Part shown: positions 25,206 through 36,848 of the stretch, one piece after another | How the letters are laid out: the number at the start of each line of letters is the position of its first letter | How positions within the stretch are numbered: the first letter of the stretch is position 1 | Source of the DNA: Craspedostauros australis | Lineage: Eukaryota > Bacillariophyta > Bacillariophyceae > Mastogloiales > Achnanthaceae | Direction of reading: 5' to 3' | Length of the DNA stretch: 64,000 nt | Assembly: GCA_026770025.1 (NCBI GenBank) | Contig: JAMXDE010000009.1 | Location: forward strand, 434,001-498,000 | Notes under the pieces: model-generated | What the model saw: only the letters and a program-made list of their open reading frames with translations | The model's database searches: none | Told to the model about the DNA's origin: nothing | Position numbers and translations under genes: made by a program

Positions 25206-26298
25206 CCATTTTCTGGAGTCGACCCATGGGCGAAAGATGACGGAAACAAGAGACGACGGCGACACACAAAACTCGGATCGGATCCACAACAAAACTCCTC
25301 CAATCGCCGTGCGCATCCTCACTCTCCTCAGTTCTGGGACATCATGGCCGATTCCCGTCGCATGGAATACAATCCAAAGCAGAGAAAGCACACGACCATG
25401 AGAGAAATACCATTCCTCACAGGTATCATACTATGATTGTCTGAATTATATGTTATAACATAAAAGTGCACTCTCCTCGTATTCGTTATGCCATCGTATT
25501 GCGCATCACATCGTGATGATGTGGTGACGAGGATGAGTTGGACATCATTGAAAACACATCGATCGTGTAGTAGTGTAGTAGTGTAGTCGTGTAGTAGCGT
25601 AGTAGCGTAGTAGCGTAGTAGTGTAGTAGCGTCGTGGTGGAGTACCTTAGTATAGTAGCATAGTGTTATCAGTACAATAGCGATGATGTTGTGGTGAGCA
25701 GTCGCGAAAACGCTCTGTGATGGCTGTGCGCGTCATGCTTTTGTCCGCCATTTTCTGGAGTCGACCCATGGGCGAAAGATGACGGAAACAAGAGACGACG
25801 GCGACACACAAAACTCGGATCGGATCCACAACAAAACTCCTCCAATCGCCGTGCGCATCCTCACTCTCCTCAGTTCTGGGACATCATGGCCGATTCCTGT
25901 CGCATGGAATACAATCCAAAGCAGAGAAAGCACACGACCATGGGAGAATACCATTCCTAACAGGTATCATACTATGATTGTCTGAATTATATGTTATAAC
26001 ATAAAAGTGCACTCTCCTCGTATTCGTTATGCCATGGTATTGCGCATCACATCACGATGATGTGGTGACGAGGATGAGTTGGACATCATTGAAATCACAT
26101 CGATCGTGTAGTAGTGTAGTAGTGTAGTAGTGTAGTAGTGTAGTAGCGTCGTGGTGGAGTACCGTAGTATAATAATATACTATAGTATTATATAGTATAA
26201 TACTATTATAGTAGCATAGTGTTATCAGTACAATAGCGATGATGTTGTGGTGAGCAGTCGCGAAAACGCTCTGTGATGGCTGTGCGCATCATGCTTTT
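25206..26298 (+). repeat. 0.54-kb direct tandem duplication with TAG-rich microsatellite
   Basis: The segment starting CCATTTTCTGGAGTCGACCC recurs at 25206 and 25748, an offset of 542 bp, with very high identity. Each copy contains a (GTAGTAGYGTA)n stretch (25565-25640 and 26106-26150). Copy 2 carries an extra AT-rich near-palindrome of about 40 bp at about 26168-26212 that copy 1 lacks. A third, clearly diverged copy seems to continue from 26299 to about 26510, with a matching CCGCAACAAAAGTTTCTCCGATCGCC-type block. No coding role is evident. Confidence 0.85.
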
Positions 26299-26720
26299 TT
26301 GTTTGTGCGAAGTACTCCGAATCGAATCGTCATCGAAGTTTTGTGATCACAGTGTGTATCCTCATCCTCGTCGATTCAGGGATCGACCATGGCCGATCCG
26401 TGCGAACGGCCAAGATGACGGAATCAAAAATGCATGTCCAATCCGCAACAAAAGTTTCTCCGATCGCCGCGAACATCCTCGCTCTCCTTGATTCTGATCA
26501 CACCCCCGATCGTTTCTGTTTTGGACCGAAAGTCGACACACGATTCGAATCACTGCGTACCAGCACCAACGCACACAGAGAAGCACACCAAAACACCACG
26601 CGAGACACAGCAGAATTCACTGTATCACAATTGCTATATTGTACGTTTACTAGAATGATCCATGACTACTCTACGCCCAATACGGGCTGTAGTTCATCAT
26701 GGATCCTGATGTTCATTCTC

Positions 26721-29252
26721 TCAAAGCTCCATCCTGTTGACGCTGTTGCTGTCGTTGGCAGCTTTGGTTGCTTTGATTGCTTGTCTCGCTTTGCTTTGTC
26801 GGGTTGGTTTGTTTCCCACGTCTCTCTCCCTCTCAAGAATGAGGGAGTTCAATTGGCCCATGGTGACCTTGTTGCCGAACTCGTTGCGGATGTGGAGACA
26901 AACGTCTTGTTCTCCGACGATGCCTCTCTCAGCGAGACGGTCGAACTCCTCCCAAATGTACCTGCGACGCCCGAAGGTGGACTTATTAATGTTGTCCTGG
27001 AGGGCCTTTCCCATGTTCTTCGCCGGAATCAACCCCCTCATCCCCACGAAGTACTCCTCCCAAAGCCGCTCCAACGTGCGGATTTGTCTAGTGAGGACTG
27101 CTTGCCCTGGAGCAGGCTTCTCCGTCTGCTTTGCGATCGTCCTTGCTCTGGCTCTCGCTTCCTTTGCGATTCGCTTCTGCTCTGCAGCCTCTGCAAGAAT
27201 TCGCTCCAATCTCTGTTCTTGGAGTTGCGCTTCAGCCTCTGCTCGCTCCACCTTGGATGGTTCTGTTTCGACCTCCATTGGCGCGAATGTTGCGGTTGGT
27301 GCAGGTTCTGTGGGTGGTGTGGGTGGTGCTGGTTCAGGTTCTGCGGTTGGCACAGTCGCATTGATTGGCACAGTCGCATTGATTGGCACAGGCACATTGA
27401 TTGACATAGGCACATTGATCGGCACAGTTGCTGCTGGTACCGGATCGATGATGGGAGGTTGATGGTTGCTGTTCTTCGTAAGAAGATCGAAGAGGGCGTC
27501 GAGCTTCTTTTCCATCCTGTCCAGCTTCGTCTCCATCAGGTCCTGCTTCGTCTCCGTCCTGTTGCTCTTGACCTGGTTGGCCAGGACGGTAGACCTGATC
27601 TCTTCAACGCTCGCCATGACGTTGCCAAGGACACGCTTTTGGGTATCCAACCTGTCGACCGCAACCTCTGCGAGCCCGTTGGTGTGGTGGTAATCCTGGA
27701 ATGGATTGCCATCCATACCAGCTGCCTGATCCATGCTCGGACGTGGACCCTCTGCAATCTTGAGTGCACCACGCACGTTGCCAACGTAGAGGCAGACTCG
27801 CTTCACAGGGTTAGCATCTGGGTCCAAGTTAGATTCCCGTGCCAGCTTGCGGTAGGCCTTACGCACACTGTCAGAGAGCCATGCAGGCATCATCTGGCAG
27901 GCCTTAGAATCCATCGCACCCCACAGGAGTCCACGAGCAAATGCAAGGGCAAGGGGGGCATTGAATTTTTTCGCCATGCCTGCACCCACATGCTCGAGGA
28001 GCCACTCGTCTGTGACCAATTCTGGATTGATCACGTTGTACTTGCATGGCGCACCGATGGTGGACTGGCATGCTACCTCTGCATCAATGCATGAGAGAGT
28101 GACATCAACATAGCGGGTGATCATTTTACCATTTGGCTCAGCCCACCGAGCTCTCCTGTTGACCTTGTGGGGGCTGCAACCGACATTGCTTGCGTGGGTG
28201 GCAGCGCACTTCCTGATCGAATGTGTTCCAAGCAGCTTCACTGGCCTGGTACTAGAGACGATCTTGAAATCAGGATCGCTAGTACAGAAGTTAACGGCAT
28301 TTGTGGCCATGCTTGCTGTTGCTTTAGGCACTTTTGCGCCGCTTCCGGAGAAAAAGAAGATGTAGGGTTCCTCTCGTTGCGAATGAGCCAAGGAGACCTC
28401 CATATGGATTGCAAGGGCAAGGATCGGACAGTAGGCAATGTCAAACGATCCGACGATGATCTGGAGAGGAATCTTGTGGATGTCTGTAGAATTCTTGGAC
28501 TTCATCACCCTGATGCCAATGTGCCCTTCGGCATTTGGGATGGTGTAGAAGTAGGAATACTTGAGGTCTGCAATGTCACTGCAACGGCCGATGAGGTGGA
28601 ATTGCAACTTGAAGAAGGAGGTGAGACCGCACGAGGTTTGCCAATCATTCGCAGCACCAAGCATGGACAACAACTGCTCGAACTCAGTGATTTCGAATGA
28701 CTCTCTCTCTGTGCTCTCCTTGCAATCGCCCGTCTTCTCCAATTTCGCGACATGTTTGATCGCCCTTTCGACATATTTGCTGCGCACTGGATTTCCCGTA
28801 TTAGTGCGATCGCACCAATCTTTGCGTGGCATCTTCGAGGAGATGGCAGATTTGTAGCGCTGCAGAGTACCCAACCTGGCAGAAGAGGAGGCATCACTGG
28901 GCCCAGGATTCTCAGTTCCAAATGCCATCTTCATCAAGAAGCACGCAATGTGCTCAGGACGGACATGATCATACTCGGCGGCGGTGTACGGTTCACTCTT
29001 TGCCTGCAGCACCTCCAGCTCTGCTGCACTGTACTTCTTCCTCAGGAAGTATGTCATGAACACAATCACCTTTGTATTGACGTCTTTGGTGGAGGAGCAC
29101 ATGGCAGGGACTGTATTGGCTGGTGCATTGTCAGGTGCATTGTCAAGTGCATTGTCAGGTGCAGTGATGGGCACAATGGGAGGCACGATGGGATCGGTGG
29201 TTGGACTGCCAGTAGGGGCGGCGAGAGTAGTCATATTGGAGGTATCAGGCAT
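26721..29252 (-). CDS. Crypton tyrosine recombinase with GCR1-type C-terminus
   Basis: This is an uninterrupted 843-residue protein beginning at a true ATG. Residues 50-400 look like a tyrosine recombinase: Arg223 in IGRCSD, a basic strand near Lys251, His344 and Arg347 in GTHSIRK, Trp370 in RARW, and the likely nucleophile Tyr381 in MITRYVD. This is the R-K-HxxR-W-Y layout used to cut and rejoin DNA through a 3'-phosphotyrosine. A charged coiled-coil stretch and Pro/Val repeats (PINVP type) follow. About residues 720-790 (LERLWEEYF... FGRRRYIWEEF) resemble the GCR1_C DNA-binding domain that defines many fungal and stramenopile Cryptons. Cryptons are DNA transposons that move through circles, without inverted repeats. 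It could alternatively be a domesticated gene. All catalytic positions appear present, so it may be recent or under selection. Confidence 0.85.
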   Translation of the reverse strand: MPDTSNMTTLAAPTGSPTTDPIVPPIVPITAPDNALDNAPDNAPANTVPAMCSSTKDVNTKVIVFMTYFLRKKYSAAELEVLQAKSEPYTAAEYDHVRPEHIACFLMKMAFGTENPGPSDASSSARLGTLQRYKSAISSKMPRKDWCDRTNTGNPVRSKYVERAIKHVAKLEKTGDCKESTERESFEITEFEQLLSMLGAANDWQTSCGLTSFFKLQFHLIGRCSDIADLKYSYFYTIPNAEGHIGIRVMKSKNSTDIHKIPLQIIVGSFDIAYCPILALAIHMEVSLAHSQREEPYIFFFSGSGAKVPKATASMATNAVNFCTSDPDFKIVSSTRPVKLLGTHSIRKCAATHASNVGCSPHKVNRRARWAEPNGKMITRYVDVTLSCIDAEVACQSTIGAPCKYNVINPELVTDEWLLEHVGAGMAKKFNAPLALAFARGLLWGAMDSKACQMMPAWLSDSVRKAYRKLARESNLDPDANPVKRVCLYVGNVRGALKIAEGPRPSMDQAAGMDGNPFQDYHHTNGLAEVAVDRLDTQKRVLGNVMASVEEIRSTVLANQVKSNRTETKQDLMETKLDRMEKKLDALFDLLTKNSNHQPPIIDPVPAATVPINVPMSINVPVPINATVPINATVPTAEPEPAPPTPPTEPAPTATFAPMEVETEPSKVERAEAEAQLQEQRLERILAEAAEQKRIAKEARARARTIAKQTEKPAPGQAVLTRQIRTLERLWEEYFVGMRGLIPAKNMGKALQDNINKSTFGRRRYIWEEFDRLAERGIVGEQDVCLHIRNEFGNKVTMGQLNSLILERERDVGNKPTRQSKARQAIKATKAANDSNSVNRMEL

Positions 29253-32082
29253 GTTGGACGTATGCAGGATGGTGTGGTAGATATGACAAGATCACTTTTG
29301 ATGCAAAACAAAGGTGCCACAGTCAAGATCATGAATCATCTGTTCTGCTGCTGTTCTGCTGCTGTTTGTTGTGTTGTGTTTGTTGTTCCAATCGCTCGGC
29401 GCCAAAAATCGCACTATTTGATTTCTCGCAGAAAACCACCAAGCAGACCACAGGAAAATGCCCAACGATACCACGAGTTGAAGCATTTTGTGAGCGATGA
29501 GTCGTGATACAATACACGAATCTAGAGCACGCCCCAAAAACCATCCATGTGACTGCTTATGATGCTATATCTCAACAACACCTCATTTACAATTAAAACT
29601 AAACAGTTCATTCGGACACCTGTCTATCAGTGATTCTGAATGTCGAAGTTGGATTTCTATGAACTTTATTTTTAACATCATTTTGGCTTGCTGTCCGTGA
29701 TGCAACGGATGCCAAAAATTCTGGATGCCACCATGCTGCCCACCCTTCATCATCCATGATCATCATCATAATCCTGAAATCTCTGCAACATGCGCACCAC
29801 ATTGGCTCCGCATACCCCCCATCTATCCACTCCATGAAGATCCGCGCGGATATCCGCATCTCATACTCCGAAGTCTCCCTGCACTGAAATGCAGAATTTC
29901 GACATTTTTTGGGCCACACGGATGCCGTTCGTATTCGGATCCGTATCTCGTCGATACGATCCATGCAGCTCCTCCACATGCCCCTCAAGCGTTCCCACAT
30001 CCCTTGGCGACACACTGATGTGTTCAGAATGGGTGGGGCGCCCATGCCCCCGATGGTACACCTCAGTATGATGAGGCTATCGTGCTGTTTTTGAACTCCA
30101 AAATTGACCCCTTGGTGTGAATTCGCATCTGCAGCCTGTTCCAGACAAGATAACAAAGGAATTCTTCGATGTCCTCTTTCCTGGCTTGATTTTGACCACA
30201 TCATACATGGATGGCTTGGCGATTTGGGGTGAATTGTTGATGGTGCCCATTGGCGAAGCCATGTGACGAGTGGGCTGCCACCCACCAAAAGAAACTCTTG
30301 CCCTCCACTGTTTCTTTCCGTCCACGCCTTCCAGGCCATCTTTGAGCCTCAAACTTCGTGGGCGTCTTCACATCGTTGTCCTTGATGCGTCTTGCCCATC
30401 CATGGTTGTTGGGATGGCCTCTGCATTCCAGGCAGTGACCATACCCAACCAGCGGATTTTCCTCCAAATCGTGCCGTTTGCGCGTGGTCCTGTCACGGTC
30501 CCAATTGAACCACTCCGGCAGCCCCCTCTCGCTCATCCATCAAACTTTCCATGGCGGTTCCGCCTGTGCACTCAGATCTTGCAATGGAGCGATGGTTATC
30601 GCAGCGCCGATGATGCCGTTCGACGGCGCTTGGGGAGTTTCGTTGTGTTTCTCCATTGTCGTGTTGTTGTGGTGCTGTTGTGTCAAGTGTGTTGTTCTCA
30701 ACGGTTGGGGGACGTGGAGATTACCCAGAATTGTACCGAATGTGCGCAAAGCACAATGCACAGAACGCTTCACAAGTACCAAGGCCACGCAACCCTTCCA
30801 CTACCACGTAACACAGCAATGATGTCCTGTGGCGTCTTGTGATTGGTGTTCTGTGGAGTGGTATCGTTCCTTGTGACGTCGAAGACGGATCGAAACGACC
30901 AACACGAAATATATAAATATACAAAATAACCGTGTCTCCCATATTGGAGCTGGACCTCAACAACTAGCGTTATCGTGGTGCATTTTCTCCCATCCGCTGG
31001 CCGGCGCGAAGTGCCAATCGGCAATGACAATTTCCAAAAAGCGCGCGCCTTGGCATTTTTGAAAAAAGTCCAGAGCATCGAGTCTCATCCATGCATGCTG
31101 ACAACAAGGACCAGACCGACTCAGTTTTGGTACCACCGTTCCGGACAAACTCGTTTGTTGATACCATGGGAAAACTCCCGTAGTATCGGGCGCCACGTCA
31201 GTGGGCGCCCCTAAGTAATCGATTGGCTCACAGCTCTTTTTCGAAACGAGTTTACAGGGGACTTCGGTTACTTCGAAAGGGAGAGAATTGGATGCTATTT
31301 GCGTAGCTAGTGCCGTACTAGCCGTAGAGTAGTGCCAACAGTCTCATTGCGCTCTGCTCTGCGACATCGCAGTGCACTGATGCATGGTACGAGTATTCGT
31401 ATGGTCCGCTCGCTCACCAGGGTCTTATCCTCTCTGGATCCGGTACGACTATCATCCGCGACGTGCACGAGTACGACCTGTCGTAAGAGCTGTTGCCACG
31501 CGGATAGAATCCAAGACAACGCCGGGAAGAGGTTGGTGCTGGTGGAGGACTTTCGTGGTCGGAGTCTGTGTCGTGGTTGAGTCCTCAGAACAGGGTGGAA
31601 CACGCAATCGGCAGAATTACTCTCCCGAAACGATCAAACACGAACAGTTGGGCAGAGCCGATTTGGTGGATGGAGGCTCTCCAAGACCCAAAACGTGATG
31701 TGGTCACGCGGATTGGAGATGGAGAACGAACGCCAAGGTGGGATCCGCGTTTTCCTTCACATCAGACGTGACAGTATCCTGTTCTGACATACCTGATTCG
31801 CGAATGGAAACATCACCGACAGGCCTGTGCCAAAAGGAGGGCTTCGGATGATCGCTAGATTGTGCAACCAAAGGGGAAGGGAGAAACAGGAAACGGGAAC
31901 ACATCGCACAGACTCCCTTCCTTCTGCATGGCAACAACACATCTGACAACAAGAGCCACAATCATGACCACGGTCGCAGCCACAACTGCAGCCGCATGCC
32001 AGCGAGAAAAGAAAGCAGCGCACAAAAGGTCCCACAATCCAAGAACACCTCTGCCAACATCAACGCCAACAGCATCAACAAC
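29253..32082. other. Upstream of the Crypton: no gene recognised
   Basis: The first 300 bases are presumably the Crypton 5' flank. At 29.6-30.9 kb the minus strand has several overlapping frames (up to 243 residues) in different phases, one with a CLECRGHPNNHGW stretch, but no coherent gene. At 31188-31212 a GGGCGCC-rich hairpin encloses ACGTCAGT. 31.2-32.0 kb has frames under 105 residues and would hold the promoter of the PLAC8 gene. The change from repeat-rich to gene-rich DNA occurs here. Confidence 0.4.
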
Positions 32083-33854
32083 ATGACCGTCAGGACCGTC
32101 TCAGTCATCGCACCAGCAACCCTCGGTGAAGGCTACACCTTCGATGCGACCGTCGATGGCACGACAGTGAGTTACGCGAAGAGCTCTCATGTCGGCAACA
32201 GCATGCGAAGCGTGGTGCTGCCAGCCGAGCGTGTACGCTGGACAACAAGACGGCACAATCAACTCGCACCATGTCGGCACCTGTTGTGGGTGCATGCGTG
32301 ACGCCGTGACATGCAGCAGCAAGAGCACGAAGATCTGCCTCGCGGCTTTGCACTTGATGTGCTGTCAGCGTCTTCCTATTCACCGTCCTTTCGCTGGGTG
32401 TCTGCTTGGGATGGTGGCGTTGTGCCTTCGCTGTTCCATCCTTGTTGTCGTTGACACCATCGTCGACATCATCTCACCATCTCCTCAACAAACGAATTTC
32501 CATCCAACACTTCTTCCAACCGTGCCGTCCTCTGCAATCGACACGCGCGCACGCACGCACACACACACACACATCACCGCAGTTCACCGTCACTGTGCCA
32601 GAGGGGGGTGTCAAGGAGGGAGAATCTTTCCAGGTTCCATATCCAGAGGACGATATCATCCCTGTGGCGCATGCGCAGCCGGCCATGGACCAGCCGGTTG
32701 CAGTGAGTGCAGGCCCAGTTGTCATCCAACCAATGGAAGTCGGGCAGGCGCCGAAAGGAGATGTTGTGACTGGACGCTGGCGCAATGGTCTTTGCTCCTG
32801 TTGCGAGACCTGCTGCTGTCCATTTTGGGTGAGTACTCTTTACTCTAGGTATCATGCCATTGTATCTGCGGCTGCATCTTCACCTGCACCTATGAGAATG
32901 TTATGGGCAGGCAATCCGAAGAACAATCTCGGCGCCGAAATGCACAACCAAACAAGTCGAGACTTCCCCAACTGATCATTTGTCGTGGTGACACCCATTG
33001 TTTTTTCTCTCTGTGCACACAACTTTTCTATTCCACAATGTTATATTCCACAATATTTTGTGTCCATCCTCCGTTTCGCTCACTCTCTCATCGCTTGCCT
33101 TGCTGTTCCCACTGCATTTGCAACTCCAAACCACAAATGGCGGCTGTCCTCGCGGAACAGATGGGCTATTGCTGCGGTGGAGTTCTTCTGGGGCAAATCA
33201 TGCAGCGCAACAAGCTCGATCCCATCGCGCGCGAAGGCAGCGAGTACAACAACACGTGCATCATCGTGTCTGCCATTTCCATCGTCTTCGCCATTCTCCT
33301 GGTCATCCTTGCTGGAACGGGGCCAGCCGGAACCGTCGGTAAGTATTCCATTGATCTACTCCATTTCTCGGAGCTTGACGAAGCTGAAAGAACACAGCAA
33401 TGTTGTGTATGAAGGAATATTGAGAAATCATGTGCGTAGCCATTCCGTCTCATGTCCCATCCTAACCATGCCACATCAATTCGTCCCTTTTCCCAACACG
33501 ATACCCACGCTCCGCGTGCGGCGTTCCATTTGCACTGCCATACATGCACACCCGATGCCTGCGAAATCACGTGGGCGCTGCGAACACAAAACATCAAATT
33601 GACGAGCAGTTTACTGGGCCTTGATCATCTACGTCGTGTACAACCTCACTGTTGTCCGCTTCCTCTACCGCCAACGATACAACATTCGAGGAAGCTGCTG
33701 TGGTGAAGGATGCCTGGATGACTGCTGCTGCTCGTTCTGGTGCTTCTGTTGCGTGCTGTTCCAAGTGCACCGACATGACCATGACGAGCACCAGTACCCA
33801 TACGACATGACAAGCTTCACTGGCCTTGGGCCCAGTGCTCCCGACATCGTGTAA
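32083..33854 (+). CDS. PLAC8-family cysteine-rich membrane protein
   Basis: The proposed exons are 32083-32166, 32583-32828, 33161-33338 and 33610-33854. The N-terminal part (VIAPATLGEGYTFDA... FTVTVPEGGVKEGESFQVPYP) is the small beta domain that precedes PLAC8 in stramenopile proteins. The C-terminal part has Cys clusters (GLCSCCETCCCPFW, YCCGG, CCGEGCLDDCCCSFWCFCC) and a hydrophobic segment (CIIVSAISIVFAILLVILAG) plus a second one (YWALIIYVVYNLTVV), as in PLAC8 proteins of membranes, which affect ion or metal handling and cell size in other organisms. Start: an in-frame ATG also exists at 31996, but 32083 lies just before the conserved part. The second intron has a canonical AG at 33160; an in-frame ATG at 33137 would add eight residues but lacks an AG. 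Confidence 0.8.
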
Positions 33855-34939
33855 GCCCAGCGTGTCCCTCGACCAACAACCTTTCTTTGGATCGATGTGA
33901 TGCAACGTGATACGACGCGACACGACAACAAAAGCGGCATGCACGAGCGCACTGACAGGTCTTCCTGGTGACATCCATCCATTCATCAGAGCCTTTTCCT
34001 TTGTTTTCGTTTTCGCGGAGGTGCGTCGATGTTCATGAGGGGCGGTGGGCACGGTGTGCGCATGCGGATGACACTCGTATGCACGTCCAGTATGTATTTG
34101 GCCTCTAGTGGCCGACATCAACAGCCGAATGATGAAGGGTGGGTGCTGTTTGTCGGAGCGGTTTGGTCCGAAATTGCGACAAGGGGAGCAGAAAATGGAG
34201 GATGCCCCAGATAGTGCCAAGCGTAGCATTGCACATAGAGGTTGGCCACGGAAACATTTCCATCGCCGATTGATTGCTGGCGGCAGCCACGCGGAAGCAA
34301 AGCAAGAGCCGAAGCAACACTGCCAAACAACCCATCTCTGCATCAAACGATAATTCATGTCATAACATTACATTGCGGAAATTCAACCACGAAAAGGATG
34401 CTGATGAATGTTGGCGGAGCCAAGTGTACCCTGATGGACAGTATTGTATGTACATGTTGTCCACACCACACAGCAAGGGCTGCGCTTTGGCCATCAGCTC
34501 TCTCTTGCATCTGCGTCCTCTTCCATGATCTTGGATTCCGGTTCGTCCAGGATGCCCAGAAGCGTATCTATTCCAATCGCGAGTGAGCGTGAATGCCTTT
34601 GCCCAATTTGGACAGAAGCGTTGTCGACTCGAACGAACCAAAAAGAACAATGGCAACACAAACCACGAACAAAACTCAAGGAACAACAAACAACGAACAA
34701 CGAACAACGAACAACGAAACCAGTATCAAACCCGTCTGTTCTGTTCGTTTGGTGACAACACCCGTTTTGTACGACTGCTTTTCTTGGCGACGAGGAACAT
34801 GCGATACGCACAAACAACACGAAGGCGGACACGGGACAGCGTGACACTGCTCATAAAATCACAGAACCCAGAAAGGAGGAGGCACCATCGACATCGACAT
34901 CACATCACACCAATCCACTTTCACCACACATCCTGCACC
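33855..34939. other. Intergenic, PLAC8 to VAMP7-like gene
   Basis: No convincing gene is present. A tandem AACAACGAAC-like stretch at about 34680-34725 creates an Asn/Arg/Thr-rich spurious frame. Confidence 0.5.
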
Positions 34940-36048
34940 ATGATCGTCTATTCCCTTATCTCTCGCGAGAAGACCGTCCTTGCTGAGCACACGACGGCCA
35001 CAGGTGAGCGAAGATGTGCATTCTGCCAGTTGGCGACTTGCTGTGCCGCCAAGCGTCTCGAGGGTGTGCGACCTGGGGTGAAGTTCACAGGATCCGCTTG
35101 CGCAGACAGGATTTGTGCAGCTGCGCAGGGAAGACACCCAATCAGGAGCTGAGCGGAGCGGAGAAAGTCCTTTTTCGCAGAGAGCACGGCAGAAAAAGCA
35201 AAATGGTTGTGATCGTCGACATGAGCAATAGACAGGCGAAGGTTGGTGCCATCACCTGTAATACATTATCGGTACCACTCTGGAGTTCCTCGTCCTTACG
35301 GGATCTCACTGTGACATGTTTCTCTTCGCTTCTTTTTTCTTTCGTTTCTCCTCACGCCTCCTTCTGATCTGATACTTCTGCGTTGCTGCCGGCGTTGCCG
35401 TTTCTGTTCTTTTTCATTTCTGTCGGATGGGCAGCCACTGGGAACTTCCCAACTGTGACCAGGGTGCTCCTCGACAAAATTCCAAGCCATGATGGACAGA
35501 TGACATACGTGTACGATGAGTACGTCTTCCATTACATTGTTGAGAATGGTATCTGTTACCTCTGCATGTCCGATGAGAAGAACAAGCACCGCATTCCCTT
35601 CGCCTTCCTCCAGGACATGAAGGCTCAATTCATCGCCAAGTACGGCAATGAAACTCCACAAACAGCCATCGCATTCTCAATGAACGAGCAATTCAGCCCC
35701 GTTATTCAGAACCGCATGGATTACTACAACAGCGACGAGGCCGATCGCGGCATTGACAATATCGGCGCTGTGAAGACCCAGATCGACGAGGTCAAGGGCG
35801 TCATGGTCCAGAATATCGAAAAGGTGTTGGAGAGAGGCGAGAAGATCGAGTTGCTTGTGGACAAGACGGATCGGTTGAACCAGCAGGCATTCCGCTTCGA
35901 ATCATCAAGCCGCGCGCTTCGGAGGGCCATGTGGTGGCGCAAGGTGAAGTGTTACGCCATGCTCGGTCTGCTCTCCGTCTTGCTCGTCTACGTTGCATCT
36001 GTCGCGATGTGCGGATTCGACTACCGTCACTGCAAGGCCAAGAAATAG
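34940..36048 (+). CDS. VAMP7: VAMP7-like longin R-SNARE
   Basis: The exons are 34940-35003 and 35435-36048 (one 431-bp GT-AG intron, phase 1), giving about 225 residues. The protein begins MIVYSLISREKTVLAEHT, the first strands of a longin domain, continues with NFPTVTRVLLDKIP and YVFHYIVENGICYLCMSD, then the SNARE helix (VKTQIDEVKGVMVQNIEKVLERGEKIELLVDKTDRL) with the Arg of the ionic zero layer in VLERGEK. It ends with a single membrane anchor (AMLGLLSVLLVYVASVAM) and a short lumenal tail. VAMP7 proteins drive fusion of vesicles with endosomes, the vacuole or the plasma membrane. The order and length fit the family. The first exon is short and its splice was inferred from phase and family similarity. 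Confidence 0.88.
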
Positions 36049-36848
36049 ACTGCACGGCAACCACATTGGTGAAACTATTCTATTCGTCGAGAGGACGGCG
36101 TAATATCTGAAACAGCAGATTTCATTGTACCAATAGATACAACTTCGATAGGACCAAACACAAGTGCAATACATTGCCATGCAATGCAATGCCTGCACAT
36201 ACCACACATTACAAGAAGCACCGACCACCGCGGCACCCTGTCCTGCAAAGCGGCATGTTGTACCCATGTCGAAGCGCCACGCAAGCAGACGACGCAAGCT
36301 GTGACTTGCGACGGACAAGAGTCGCTGCAGTGCCTGGATGCAACTTGCGGGCAATGGAGAGATACGGAGCACGAGTATCCACTTGCTGGTTCGTTGCGGC
36401 TTCTCCGCTCCTATGTGTCGTTGCTGGCTTTGGCTACGCGCAAAGTTGGAGAAGGTACTCGTCATACAACCGAACCTTAACTGTGCACAGGTGCACTCGT
36501 ACGACTATGTGTAGTAGGTTCGTCTTGTGGATACTGGGTATGTGTGCGGTGCATGCCTGTCCTCATTTGTACGGACGAGACTGTGGAATTGACAGGTTGA
36601 TACCATGCCGCGAGTATCGCGTCAATGATGATGCCGATGATGCCAGGGCGACTCCCACCAAAGAAAACAAGTGATGGCACATCCTCTGGCAGACCTCCCC
36701 CAAGAGCGTGACCTTTGAGTGCAGGCATCATCTGTACCACCATCGCATAGCTCGAGCTTACTACTCCACAAAGCACTCTTCGCAGCTACGAGTGCATACA
36801 TGAGCACATGCACGAGGACTCGTGCGATACAGTTCGCAAATTCGTGCA
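36049..36848. other. Intergenic, VAMP7-like to deaminase
   Basis: No gene is recognised. Frames up to 166 residues overlap in conflicting phases. This 0.8 kb should hold the 3' end of one gene and the promoter of the next. Confidence 0.5.

Noticed and set aside
29608-30536. Fourth LINE copy (WKAWTERN stretch at about 30.3 kb)
   Set aside because: Only the W-x-x-W-x-x-RN piece matches; other blocks, the TTA tail and a target duplication are absent, and competing frames overlap it.
36822-36848. Upstream GTG start of the deaminase gene
   Set aside because: Nuclear genes normally start at ATG; the first in-frame ATG at 36849 directly precedes the signal peptide.
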